From the IMG/VR virus record IMGVR_UViG_3300042475_004124, positions 46,102 to 110,101 of that record: a DNA stretch of 64,000 nucleotides. One strand, given 5' to 3'. The position numbers and the translations under genes were made by a program. The DNA comes from a virus. Below, one piece after another: positions 17,826-25,979 of this stretch (positions are counted from its first letter, which is position 1; every line of letters starts with the position of its first letter). Below the pieces are notes generated by a model. The model did not search any database. It saw only the letters and a program-made list of their open reading frames with translations, and was not told where the DNA came from.

Positions 17826-19171
17826 TACTGCATTCCTTGGGTCATGCCCATTTGAGAGTTTGCTGCGTTCTGTTCGTGCTGTTGTCGGGCTTGTCTGGCC
17901 TTTACAGCTGCTAATCCGGCCTGAGCATCCAAGGCGTCTAGCTTGGCCTGCTCCTTCTTCTCGTTCATTCTAGCCTCGAACGAAGTATCGTCTTCGCCAG
18001 GCATAGGGTTAGTGTCGTCAACTGGCATCTGCTGAGGCATCATCATGCCCATGTTAGCTTCCTTGAACAGTCTGTCCACGAAGTCGTAGGCAGTTTCTGG
18101 AATATATCCAGCTGTCTTGATGGCCTGTTCGAAGCGCTTTGCTTCTGGCTTCGGCAAAGTTGGCAGTATCTCGGCAGCTTTGCTGCGGTCCACGTTGAAT
18201 CCATCGGTCTGGCAGTATGACAGGAAGTCATCGCCGGCGATCTTCAAACCCTTCTCAAGCTGGTGATCGCTGATCTTGGTGAGATCGACAGGCATTCCGG
18301 TCGTAAGATGAATTACTGTATCGGCAACGGCTGCTGCCTTGGTGACATTTACTCTAAAGCACGCATCGACAGGATGTTGAATGGCTGAACCCCACTTGGT
18401 GTTAAGTCCGTGCTTGACATCCAGAGCCTCTAGCGCGCTAGAGATAAGTTCTCCGCTATGGCAGATATCAAACGGCCGTGCATTGAGATCGTTTGCAATC
18501 TTCAGCAGCTCGTCCTCAAGAGAGTCCCAACGCATGGTGGATATGGCGCTGAGCCTGTCGGTAATCGCCGTTGCGATCTTGCAGTTGATGTTTGCGTAGA
18601 CCTCTGGATTGGCCAGCTTGTCCAAGTAGACCGCTGTTTGATTGGCTAACTTTAAAGTATCTGCCTTGGACAACAGTCTGGCGGCTGCTTGCTTTTGAAT
18701 TGAAATCGGAAACCGACTTCTGTTCTGATAGAGCCATTCTGCACTGGCAGTAGCGGCTTCTTTGGTGTGATCCGGGCAACGCTCTACTCTGGCTCCACGA
18801 TACTCAAACGAGATTGCGTACGAAGCCGGAATAGTTTCCAGGTCAAAAGCTTTTTTAATCTGTTCTACGTCGCCAGCTATGCCCCAGATCTGAGCAGCTT
18901 TAAGCAACTTTGCTTCAGCTTGTTTACTGGTCGAAGAGCTGCTACACTGATTGCCGTAGAAGTAAAGGGCGGAGCACCAGCAGTTGGCCTTTGTGTTTAA
19001 GGCAAACTTCTTGTTGAGGCCGTCAGCAAAAGCGTCGGATGGGATGTCTTGCAGGTTTTCCTTGGAGAGTACACTTGCCGACTTTACGTACTCTGGCATT
19101 GGTACCTGCTTGATGAAGGCATTATAGTACTTTTTAGAGACGTCATCAGTTATGTCAATCCAGCGACTCAT
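17825..19171 (-). CDS. Large helical virion-type protein, first gene of minus operon
   Basis: 448 residues, mostly alpha-helical and alanine/lysine-rich, with a CWCSALYFYGNQC segment near residue 63. A methionine/glutamine-rich C-terminal tail (MGMMMPQQM, later NSQMGMTQGMQ) is preceded by a KKEQAKLDALDAQAGLAAVKARQARQQ coiled-coil-like stretch, given here only as composition. AAGGAA lies upstream of the ATG. Its first 20 bases overlap the divergent plus-strand gene. Internal virion or scaffold-like protein is a reasonable guess; the family is not recognised. Confidence 0.55.
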   Translation of the reverse strand: MSRWIDITDDVSKKYYNAFIKQVPMPEYVKSASVLSKENLQDIPSDAFADGLNKKFALNTKANCWCSALYFYGNQCSSSSTSKQAEAKLLKAAQIWGIAGDVEQIKKAFDLETIPASYAISFEYRGARVERCPDHTKEAATASAEWLYQNRSRFPISIQKQAAARLLSKADTLKLANQTAVYLDKLANPEVYANINCKIATAITDRLSAISTMRWDSLEDELLKIANDLNARPFDICHSGELISSALEALDVKHGLNTKWGSAIQHPVDACFRVNVTKAAAVADTVIHLTTGMPVDLTKISDHQLEKGLKIAGDDFLSYCQTDGFNVDRSKAAEILPTLPKPEAKRFEQAIKTAGYIPETAYDFVDRLFKEANMGMMMPQQMPVDDTNPMPGEDDTSFEARMNEKKEQAKLDALDAQAGLAAVKARQARQQHEQNAANSQMGMTQGMQ

Positions 19172-21824
19172 AGATGGTGTTCCTTCGGAAGAGTTCTACT
19201 CGACCTTCCATTATACAAAAATCTTGAAACTTCTGGGCTACGACGGGCCTGCTAAGGCAGGTGCTTATGTTCGATGTCCTAAGTGCAAAACAGCAAGTAT
19301 GCTAGTTTCCAGCCTGTTACCGTTTGAGGGTTGGATGTACTGCGACAAGTGCAAACTAGCATGCGAAGGTTTGCAACTATACGGCCAAGCGTACAAAATC
19401 TCAAACCCAGAAGAGTTAATAGACGCTGTTGCAAAGGATCTCAAAGTAAAGTCTGTAAATGTAGAGGATAAAATAGCATACTCCACCTTCTACAATAAAC
19501 AGTATTTACAGCTTCAAAAGACTTGGCAGGTGGCTAAAGCCGCCATGCACCCAGTAGCAAACAGACTTGCTAGTGGAAGATTAAACGAATTAAACCTATG
19601 GCTAGGTCAAGAAGTCTTTAACAGAGGCTTGGCTGCCTGGTTTGGATTTGGATTTAAACACGAATTAGAGGAGCTGCTTCAATCCAGCATTCCCGGAATT
19701 GGAAAATCGCCAGACGGTCTTTTGGTAATTCCATTTTATATAAAGCCTGGTTTTATTAGCGGGTTTGGATTTATTGGAAATAAAGACCATATGTCCTATC
19801 TAAACTTGTTAGAAGGGCACGGAGGAGGATTCTGTGGGCTTAACGAATGCCATAAGCATGAGTCTGAGTCCGTGCATGTGTTGACTCATCCGCTACAGGC
19901 AGCCAGAATAGTTCAAAAATGCGCAGTAGAAAGGTATAACAAACTTTCAATAGTGGCCAAGACTCCCATTGGAGAGCTGGAGCCACTGCTGCTCAACAAG
20001 CCAACTGTTATGTGGGTTGACGACCCGGACTCCAGTTTCATGAAGACTTGCATCAAGGCAAGAAACTTCAAGGTGATGATAGATGACACTCCGTACATCT
20101 GGAAACCGGCAGAAAAGGTATCCAAGATGTGGGAGGGCAGCTTTATGCCGTCGGTTCACGCACAGATCAAGGACAACAATCTGCTGGACCCTTTAGATTT
20201 CTTGGTTACCGAGCTGCTCACAATGGGTTCAGCCAATGCAAGAAACGTCATTGATGGTCTGGAATTGACCGAGTTTCAAAAGAATCTAATCTTGGCTTCC
20301 TGTACGGATGAGGTCAGAGCCGAACTAGCTCCACTACTTAATCACATATTGGAATCTCAGCCATTAGTCTTAGACAAGAAGATCTTCTTTGAGAGAGACG
20401 GAAAGCTTTGGATCCAGGGATCTCGGGAAGTCGTCGACGAGATTGTATGTAATGCAATTGTGCGCATTTCTCACATCTGCAGAATAAAGCAGGGAGGTGC
20501 GGCTGCCATATTTGGAAAGTTGTTATTTGAAGGCAAGGAAATATCGTTTCAGATATCAGAAGACGACATAGAGGAGCAGCCCGGTAAGGTATTGGCCTAC
20601 ATAGCTGCCTCGGCAGGATTGTCTAAGCAGCCATTTGTAGCCGACTCGATATCTAAAAAATACCTCGACATCATAATGAGGCTGAGTTCTCCAGAGGTCC
20701 ACTCCTCGCAGAACTATGTAGGCTTTGACGCCGACACTGGCAGATTTAACCTACCACGGGTATCTATAGACACCGACCAGATTAGAGTAGGTGTGCCTTT
20801 TGTAATGAGTGAGGTCGAGCCCCCATGCTCCAACGTAGTGGTTGAAGCTGGTCTGACGGTCAAGAAGATATCTAATATATTTGAGCACGGTCCGGAGACG
20901 GTAGCCTATCTAGGGGCTATGGCGAGCCTAGTGGCAGGAATAAACAACCTCGTAGATCAGAAGCCAAGGACAAACCTGATGCTGGTGGGCAACAAGGGCT
21001 CCTTGGCGGAATACATCTTCGACATACTTAGAATAGATTTAGGTCTAGAGCATATAACTCTATCGTCAAGAGACGACGTGGAAATGGCTCAGGCTGTTGC
21101 GGAAATGCACCAGGTACCTGTAGCCATCGACGGCATTCGATCTAGAGCCAAGCTGTTGGCTGAGTGGGCCGAAGGGGCCAAGAACAGCATAGTGCTGGCC
21201 AATTCGACAGTAGCGTCGGCTATGGCTGCAGACAAGGACTGGGAGTTCCTGAGGGCTGATATAGAGTTTACGGAGGAGACCCGGGCATTAATCAATAGCG
21301 AGAACGTATTTCCGTTCTTTATGCAGTACGCTTTGACCGTAAGGCCCACGTCATCCCACTCCATGCTGGACAGTTTGAAGTATCTAGCAAAGAGCCTTGA
21401 TTTGAACCCCGGAGTATTGGACTCCGCCAAGGTAATGCTGTCGGCTAAAGGTTACATAAACACCAAGTCCTCTGGAGTCCAGCTTATAAACTTCATTCAA
21501 GAAGGCGTAGAGCAGGGCATGTTCAAGATGTTTACGGGAGACTCTGCCAAGAAGAGATACGTGGTTTTAAAGAACCCAATGGAGGACACGGTCTCCATAG
21601 ACCTAACTAACCTCCTGGGCCAGATGCGCTTCTACAATCTACCTGTAGTTACCTGGGAGTCTGCAGTAGGTCACTTAAAGAGCCTAGGTGCCATAGAGGC
21701 CCACAAGGAAGACCATCTATTACTGGTGTTTCCAAAGCCTCTTTGGAATAGTCTGGTAGCTGCCATCAAGAGAATGCGCAGTCTAAGACGAGCAGCCTTA
21801 ACCAGCTTAATAGAGCTGCACTGA
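19152..21824 (+). CDS. Zinc-ribbon primase/helicase-like protein, 890 residues
   Basis: An N-terminal zinc ribbon has CPKC at residues 42-45 and CDKC at 64-67. A Toprim-like region follows near residues 230-320 (HVLTHPLQAARIV, then VMWVDDPDSSF with acidic residues). The C-terminal third has an ATPase-like segment NLMLVGNKGSLAEYIF whose P-loop lacks the standard GKS/T. This order resembles primase-helicase proteins, but it may be degenerate. A second, smaller primase lies at 33240, so this one could be a specialised or inactive paralogue. The ATG overlaps the divergent minus gene by 20 bases and has no good ribosome binding site; a TTG at 19224 is an alternative. Confidence 0.45.
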   Translation: MSIQRLIDGVPSEEFYSTFHYTKILKLLGYDGPAKAGAYVRCPKCKTASMLVSSLLPFEGWMYCDKCKLACEGLQLYGQAYKISNPEELIDAVAKDLKVKSVNVEDKIAYSTFYNKQYLQLQKTWQVAKAAMHPVANRLASGRLNELNLWLGQEVFNRGLAAWFGFGFKHELEELLQSSIPGIGKSPDGLLVIPFYIKPGFISGFGFIGNKDHMSYLNLLEGHGGGFCGLNECHKHESESVHVLTHPLQAARIVQKCAVERYNKLSIVAKTPIGELEPLLLNKPTVMWVDDPDSSFMKTCIKARNFKVMIDDTPYIWKPAEKVSKMWEGSFMPSVHAQIKDNNLLDPLDFLVTELLTMGSANARNVIDGLELTEFQKNLILASCTDEVRAELAPLLNHILESQPLVLDKKIFFERDGKLWIQGSREVVDEIVCNAIVRISHICRIKQGGAAAIFGKLLFEGKEISFQISEDDIEEQPGKVLAYIAASAGLSKQPFVADSISKKYLDIIMRLSSPEVHSSQNYVGFDADTGRFNLPRVSIDTDQIRVGVPFVMSEVEPPCSNVVVEAGLTVKKISNIFEHGPETVAYLGAMASLVAGINNLVDQKPRTNLMLVGNKGSLAEYIFDILRIDLGLEHITLSSRDDVEMAQAVAEMHQVPVAIDGIRSRAKLLAEWAEGAKNSIVLANSTVASAMAADKDWEFLRADIEFTEETRALINSENVFPFFMQYALTVRPTSSHSMLDSLKYLAKSLDLNPGVLDSAKVMLSAKGYINTKSSGVQLINFIQEGVEQGMFKMFTGDSAKKRYVVLKNPMEDTVSIDLTNLLGQMRFYNLPVVTWESAVGHLKSLGAIEAHKEDHLLLVFPKPLWNSLVAAIKRMRSLRRAALTSLIELH

Positions 21825-21828
21825 ATGT

Positions 21829-21854
21829 GTTAATATAATTTAGTGCTGATTCGC
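21829..21854 (+). promoter_or_regulatory. Spaced motif GTTAANATA-N12-TTCGC, copy A
   Basis: GTTAATATA (21829-21837) is followed after exactly 12 bases by TTCGC. It contains TATAAT, a perfect sigma-70 -10 hexamer, at 21834-21839. It has the same layout as copies at 21899 and 56314. No gene follows on this strand before 23966. Confidence 0.4.
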
Positions 21855-21898
21855 TCTTTAGCGGCTAAATCGCCTCGGTAAAATAGCCGCCAAATCGA

Positions 21899-21924
21899 GT
21901 TAACATAATTTGATGGTTCTTCGC
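21899..21924 (+). promoter_or_regulatory. Spaced motif GTTAANATA-N12-TTCGC, copy B
   Basis: GTTAACATA (21899-21907) then 12 bases then TTCGC (21920-21924). The TTCGC lies in the loop of a GATGG/CCATC hairpin. Downstream CGCCAT and TGGCAC phrases recur after copy D at 56314, so the shared unit may be longer than the motif itself. Confidence 0.4.
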
Positions 21925-21944
21925 CATCACTCCTGGCACAAAGC

Positions 21945-22000
21945 CACCCATAATCTTAAGCAAATCTTATTCAACAATAAGCAGCTTAGGGTTATGGGTG
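21945..22000. ncRNA. Long three-stem hairpin
   Basis: CACCCATAA (21945-21953) pairs with TTATGGGTG (21992-22000), TAAGC (21957-21961) with GCTTA (21984-21988), and CTTATT (21966-21971) with AATAAG (21976-21981) over a CAAC loop. This gives 20 base pairs interrupted by two small internal loops. The absence of T tracts argues against a simple terminator. Confidence 0.5.
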
Positions 22001-22041
22001 CAATAAAGTTTGAACCTATAGCAAAACTTTCGACTTAGCTA

Positions 22042-23967
22042 TTAATCAAATTCGTGCCCGCCGTAATACGTGTTGGGACTACCCATGCTTACGTGCTCGT
22101 CTCCGTCCAGGACTTCGTCCAACAGGTTTGGAATCAGTTCTGGATATCTTCTCCATAGGGATATGACGGCAAAAGCCACGGCATGCAGGAAGTCATCCGG
22201 CATTCCTGGATTACGACGAATGAATCTCCGCTCGGTTCCGAACATACTTTCGCTGCTTTCTTCGTAAACAGCCAAGAAGTGATTCATTATGTTCTCTCCA
22301 GCCGAATCTACCAGGCTGTCGTACTGAGGAAACCGAATGTTCTTGTTCTTGATTGCAAGACATACGGCCGCAATGACCTTGCTTTTGTCCAGGTTGTAGT
22401 AGCTGGTAGGATTGATATCAGTCGGAGGAACAAACTGCAGCAGAGACTTGATACTGCCACTTGCCGCATAACGGCAATTGATCAGCCGAGAGTCAGGCAC
22501 TCCTACGCTGCGCATGATGCTGAGTCTTACTTCGCCTGCGACGGCAACGTCGTGTGCGATGGCGCTGCAATTAAATGCATTTGCGATGTCGATGACTTCC
22601 TTGGTTTCCAGGACAGAATCGGTCATGGCCTGAAACACGTGCCCGAAAATAATGTCAATCTTGTCCTCGACGGGCAGATAGCAAGCCACGGCGGCTGCAG
22701 TCATCGACTGAAACCGACTACCTTTTCCACCCCAGTCAACTCCAAGAACTCTATCTGCGTATTTGTGCGCATTTACGCTATTGTCTTTGGAGTTAGGGGC
22801 CAGTACGCACACCTGCTTTAGCTCAGTCTGACTAACCAGCCTTTGTCCTTCGTCGCAAGCCTCACCCAAGACTTCGTTTATGAACGTGGCTGGGCTGGTC
22901 AACTCTCTCTTAAGGACCAAGGAACGCCAGTTCTTGGGATTGGCATAGTGTACGGGAGCGATTACCTGAGGAACATGGTAGCTAGGAAAGGTAGCCGACT
23001 TCTCCTTGTACTTGTGGACCCAGAAGCCCTTCTCCGGCTCTAAAGGCCTATGGCATTTGGCGCAGCAGAACCCCTCAGGTCTAATCATGTCAAGAACTCC
23101 AAGCCCAGGTCCAGAACCTTCAACGGTAGGAATGTTCCAGTGATTGCAGGTTTCGCAACGCATGAACCATTCTGCCTGGCTGGACTGAAGCCGAAGCTGT
23201 TCAATAACGTTGTCGATGGTCTTGCTGGTGCCTGCATACATTTCCGATCTTTTTTCGGATGCAGACATACACTCTCTGACGATATCCAGGAATTCCGGAT
23301 TGAGATCCTGAATCTCGTCCATTCTTATTCCGTCCACGGCAAGACCACGGATTCTGTCCACCGACAACTTGGCGAACGAGAACCACAACTCCGACCCGTT
23401 CTTGAAGGTCTTCTGCATGACGGAATCGACGCAGTTCTTGTCCATCAGTTGGTCCTTGATGTAGGACTCGTGGACAAACTGCCGTATGTACTGGTGACTA
23501 AATCTTCTAATCTGCTCGAATTGCGGAGCCATGTACAGAACTTTAAACCTGTTGATGGCTGCTGCTTGCAACACACCTTGGGCGGCAATGTGTGTGGACT
23601 TGCCGACCTGTCTGGCACATACCAGTAAAGTACGATCAGGAAGATTCGGATAGAAGAGAGGCTCAAAGAACTTGTGCTTTACCAGAGTGAACGGCCGACC
23701 GTTCAATCGCAGCATTGAAGTCAGTCGAATTGGCGAGGAGTTGTTGAGATCCAGATAGAACTTGAGGAACTTTGAAAATTCGTTTATATCAAGTCTACTG
23801 TTGAGCTCGGCCAACTTCTCCGGCGCCATCGAGAAGATCTTGTCGTCTATGTCGTCGACTTCACAAATCGATTTCATGTTCTGGGCCATGTCGACTACCC
23901 ATCGAGGCGCAAGAGCCTTGAGGTCTACTTTGGCCTTTTCTTCGCTAATCTTATTGGAGTCGTTCAT
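22042..23967 (-). CDS. terL: Terminase large subunit
   Basis: 641 residues, the usual size. The packaging ATPase has Walker A CARQVGKST (residues 117-125) and Walker B with D217 and catalytic E218. A zinc-ribbon insertion uses CETC (271-274) and CCAKC (301-305). The nuclease domain shows D411 in GVDWGG, D473 in AHDVAV and D591/D592 in MPDDF, the expected metal-binding acids. It cuts and pumps concatemeric DNA into the prohead through the portal. The gene stands alone on the minus strand and its start codon interlocks with the divergent plus gene in the tetramer CATG. No small terminase subunit is recognised nearby. Confidence 0.93.
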   Translation of the reverse strand: MNDSNKISEEKAKVDLKALAPRWVVDMAQNMKSICEVDDIDDKIFSMAPEKLAELNSRLDINEFSKFLKFYLDLNNSSPIRLTSMLRLNGRPFTLVKHKFFEPLFYPNLPDRTLLVCARQVGKSTHIAAQGVLQAAAINRFKVLYMAPQFEQIRRFSHQYIRQFVHESYIKDQLMDKNCVDSVMQKTFKNGSELWFSFAKLSVDRIRGLAVDGIRMDEIQDLNPEFLDIVRECMSASEKRSEMYAGTSKTIDNVIEQLRLQSSQAEWFMRCETCNHWNIPTVEGSGPGLGVLDMIRPEGFCCAKCHRPLEPEKGFWVHKYKEKSATFPSYHVPQVIAPVHYANPKNWRSLVLKRELTSPATFINEVLGEACDEGQRLVSQTELKQVCVLAPNSKDNSVNAHKYADRVLGVDWGGKGSRFQSMTAAAVACYLPVEDKIDIIFGHVFQAMTDSVLETKEVIDIANAFNCSAIAHDVAVAGEVRLSIMRSVGVPDSRLINCRYAASGSIKSLLQFVPPTDINPTSYYNLDKSKVIAAVCLAIKNKNIRFPQYDSLVDSAGENIMNHFLAVYEESSESMFGTERRFIRRNPGMPDDFLHAVAFAVISLWRRYPELIPNLLDEVLDGDEHVSMGSPNTYYGGHEFD

Positions 23968-24181
23968 GCAAAATGCTCAAAAACCCGAGGACGTCATTCT
24001 CAGGATTGTGCGGGAATTCATAATTGCAGCATATACTCTTTTCATATTGCTGGCAACTGGATTCATCGTGGTAGGTAAATTCACATTTGATGTCTTGTAT
24101 CGCATAGTGGAGCAGTACAAGCATAGACAGCAAGAAAAGAAGTATGTAGAATGTGCCCCTCCAAAACAAGGTAACCAATGA
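23966..24181 (+). CDS. Small single-pass membrane protein
   Basis: 71 residues. The ATG at 23966 is chosen because GGAG (23956-23959) precedes it by 6 bases; a longer frame would run through the terminase gene. One hydrophobic segment (about residues 18-40) is followed by a basic, glutamine-rich tail. It shares the CATG start tetramer with the divergent terminase gene. Function unknown. Confidence 0.55.
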   Translation: MQNAQKPEDVILRIVREFIIAAYTLFILLATGFIVVGKFTFDVLYRIVEQYKHRQQEKKYVECAPPKQGNQ

Positions 24182-24357
24182 CAAACAGAATCAGATCAGA
24201 ATCTCCCGACGAGTTCCTAAAGAATGCCGGACTCACTGGCTACGATCCAACCCTTACTCCTAAAGAGACTACGCCTACAATCGACAAACTGAAGATCAAG
24301 TCTTTAAACCAGCCTAAGGACGGAACAGAATCCAAAGACTGCAAAGATTGTGAGTAA
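24178..24357 (+). CDS. Small polar protein, 59 residues
   Basis: ATG in an ATGA overlap with the upstream membrane protein gene, stop TAA at 24355. The protein is charged and Thr/Pro-rich and ends in CKDCE, a possible metal or thiol motif. It is flanked by two membrane microproteins in the same run. Function unknown; the overlap chain on both sides supports it being translated. Confidence 0.5.
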   Translation: MTNRIRSESPDEFLKNAGLTGYDPTLTPKETTPTIDKLKIKSLNQPKDGTESKDCKDCE

Positions 24358-24366
24358 GGAACCGCA

Positions 24367-24477
24367 TTGTTCGCCCTCATTTGCATAATTTTCCTAGTCT
24401 TCTTCTTCATCAATCCCTGCCTCACTTTGTCAATTGCCTTGTTGGCTTTAATCGGCTACGGCATACTTAAAAAATGA
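24367..24477 (+). CDS. Hydrophobic microprotein, 36 residues (TTG start)
   Basis: A TTG at 24367 is preceded by AAGGA (24356-24360), and the frame ends in an exact ATGA overlap with the next gene. The product is nearly all hydrophobic: a LICIIFLVFFFIN segment, then NPC, then LSIALLALIGYGIL and a KK end. Two short membrane segments are likely. Small hydrophobic proteins of this kind may be holin-like or may partner the downstream membrane protein; this is inference. Confidence 0.45.
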   Translation: MFALICIIFLVFFFINPCLTLSIALLALIGYGILKK

Positions 24478-24788
24478 TCGACTGGACTCTAACTGTAATC
24501 TTGTCTTCCGTGGTACTCGGATCCATGTCCTACATGGCCGTATGGGGAATGCACAATTTTGAAATCACCGTTGACACCATTATGGCATGGGCAGATAGGC
24601 AGGAATCTTTCCTGCAGAAGATGATATCCTGCCCGATCTGCTTTGGTGTTCAGATGACTCTGGCCTTGACGTCTATGCACTGCTTGGTATTCGGACTTGG
24701 ATTGTGGAGCTGGGTATCTATATCCTTGCTTGGCAGCTTGACAGCCCTGTTGATGACTCGGCTGGATCCGCTTACTGACCGTAAATAA
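24474..24788 (+). CDS. Membrane protein with CPICFG motif
   Basis: 104 residues with two or three membrane segments (about 5-25, 58-78 and 80-95). A CPICFG motif sits at the edge of the second segment, reminiscent of small membrane families with a CxxC before a transmembrane helix (DUF1360-like), though I cannot assign it firmly. It is the last of four overlapping small genes and is followed by a weak terminator-like hairpin. Confidence 0.55.
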   Translation: MIDWTLTVILSSVVLGSMSYMAVWGMHNFEITVDTIMAWADRQESFLQKMISCPICFGVQMTLALTSMHCLVFGLGLWSWVSISLLGSLTALLMTRLDPLTDRK

Positions 24789-24803
24789 GCAAACTTAAAT
24801 CGT

Positions 24804-24835
24804 AGCCGTATCCGGAATGTCCGGAGGCTGTTTAC
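24804..24835 (+). terminator. Weak terminator-like hairpin
   Basis: AGCC (24804-24807) and CCGGA (24812-24816) pair with TCCGG (24820-24824) and GGCT (24826-24829), with ATG as the loop, followed by GTTTACTT. It sits in the 69-base gap before the DNA metabolism genes. The stem is interrupted and the T tract is poor. Confidence 0.4.
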
Positions 24836-24857
24836 TTCAAATGTCGAGATAACACGA

Positions 24858-25979
24858 ATGCCAAAACCAATACTTGCATTTTGTGCCGACCTGCAGGCTA
24901 GGGAGTCTGCGTATAGATCGGTAAAGGAATTGCGAGGCGACGACCTATATGCATTGGCTCAGGTCGTAGACAAGTGCCTGGAGCTGAATGTTCCACTGAT
25001 TCTCGGCGGCGACCAGGTCGATACACCGACCATTGGCGACGAGCATACCGTGGAGCTGCGGAAGATACTGACTAGGCTACCGGTTCAAAGCAGCTGGTAC
25101 GTGGACGGCAATCACGAACGGGGATTCAAGCGACTATGTCTCGAGGGCGGGAGCGCAGCCGTTTCCAACAACCTTGAGCAGGCTCAGCAGATCAAGCTTG
25201 GCAACTATACGGTAGCCGGCTACAACTGGCGAACTAGGCGGCAATGGGAGGCCTATCTGGAGTCCAACACTCTGGTCGATGCCGATATCCTGGTGCTGCA
25301 CGGTTTTGCATCGCAAGTCGTTCCTGCACTTGGACTTCCGCCAGACGAGGCACCTTTGTGCGACATGGACCTAAACTGGTTTGACGGAAAGTACCGCTTG
25401 GTCCTCATGGGCGACATTCACATGGAATGGGAGTGGCGAGGATCCAAGGGCACTCGCTTCTTGTACTCCGGCTCTATGTGGATGCACCGCCTTGGCGAAC
25501 CTGAGAACAAGTCGTTCCTGGTGGTTTACGACGATCTCAGCATCGAGAAGGTGCCGCTGCGATGCCGGCCATTTCTTAGGACTGATGTTAAGAATGCAGA
25601 AGACCTGAAAAGAATTCAAACGTGGCTTGACAACGCAGTCAAGGCCCCATACGTTTCGGACATGCAGCAGTACATGGGCAACAAGCTACCCAGACTGCAT
25701 GCGACAATACCTTCTGACGTGCTTGCCGAGCTCAGCGTTGGGCTAGACGCATTCAGAGAAAAGGCATTTGTATTCGAGAAGGTGGACACATCTCACGATA
25801 GGGATCTATCCGAGATAAAGGGATCCCTGGACGAAAAGGTAGATTTGAGTACCGCACTCGGTAAGCTCGTAGATGAGCAGAATCCGACAGATCAGGAGGC
25901 GGCGGAATTCGTAAAGCAGGCAATGGAGCTTGGCTTCGACGTCGCCATGGATAACTTGAAGAAAAAGGTAGGAATCTAA
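24858..25979 (+). CDS. SbcD/gp47-like metallophosphoesterase nuclease subunit
   Basis: 373 residues. Calcineurin-like phosphoesterase motifs appear in order: D11-x-Q13 (in place of the usual DxH), GGDQVD (50-55), GNHE (84-87), LHG (147-149) and GDIHM (185-189). This is the nuclease partner of SbcC-type ATPases, known in T4 as gp47. The pair processes DNA ends and feeds recombination-dependent replication. The ATPase partner lies three genes downstream. The Q in place of H in the first motif is worth noting but occurs among relatives. The start is the first ATG after the gap; the stop overlaps the next start (TAATG). Confidence 0.8.
   Translation: MPKPILAFCADLQARESAYRSVKELRGDDLYALAQVVDKCLELNVPLILGGDQVDTPTIGDEHTVELRKILTRLPVQSSWYVDGNHERGFKRLCLEGGSAAVSNNLEQAQQIKLGNYTVAGYNWRTRRQWEAYLESNTLVDADILVLHGFASQVVPALGLPPDEAPLCDMDLNWFDGKYRLVLMGDIHMEWEWRGSKGTRFLYSGSMWMHRLGEPENKSFLVVYDDLSIEKVPLRCRPFLRTDVKNAEDLKRIQTWLDNAVKAPYVSDMQQYMGNKLPRLHATIPSDVLAELSVGLDAFREKAFVFEKVDTSHDRDLSEIKGSLDEKVDLSTALGKLVDEQNPTDQEAAEFVKQAMELGFDVAMDNLKKKVGI

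Larger units (their letters stand above)
21825..22041. other. Structured noncoding island between convergent genes
   Basis: No reading frame of note fills these 217 bases. They contain two copies of the spaced motif GTTAANATA-N12-TTCGC, a GCGGCTA/TAGCCGC stem (21861-21867 with 21884-21890), a GATGG/CCATC hairpin (21912-21928) and a long three-part hairpin (21945-22000). There is no T tract after any stem. Since no gene lies downstream on either strand, a noncoding RNA, an origin or a packaging-related site are all possible. Confidence 0.55.

Noticed and set aside
22183-22821. 212-residue open frame on the plus strand inside terL
   Set aside because: The minus-strand terminase has all expected motifs across this stretch; the antisense frame has no ribosome binding site or domain.
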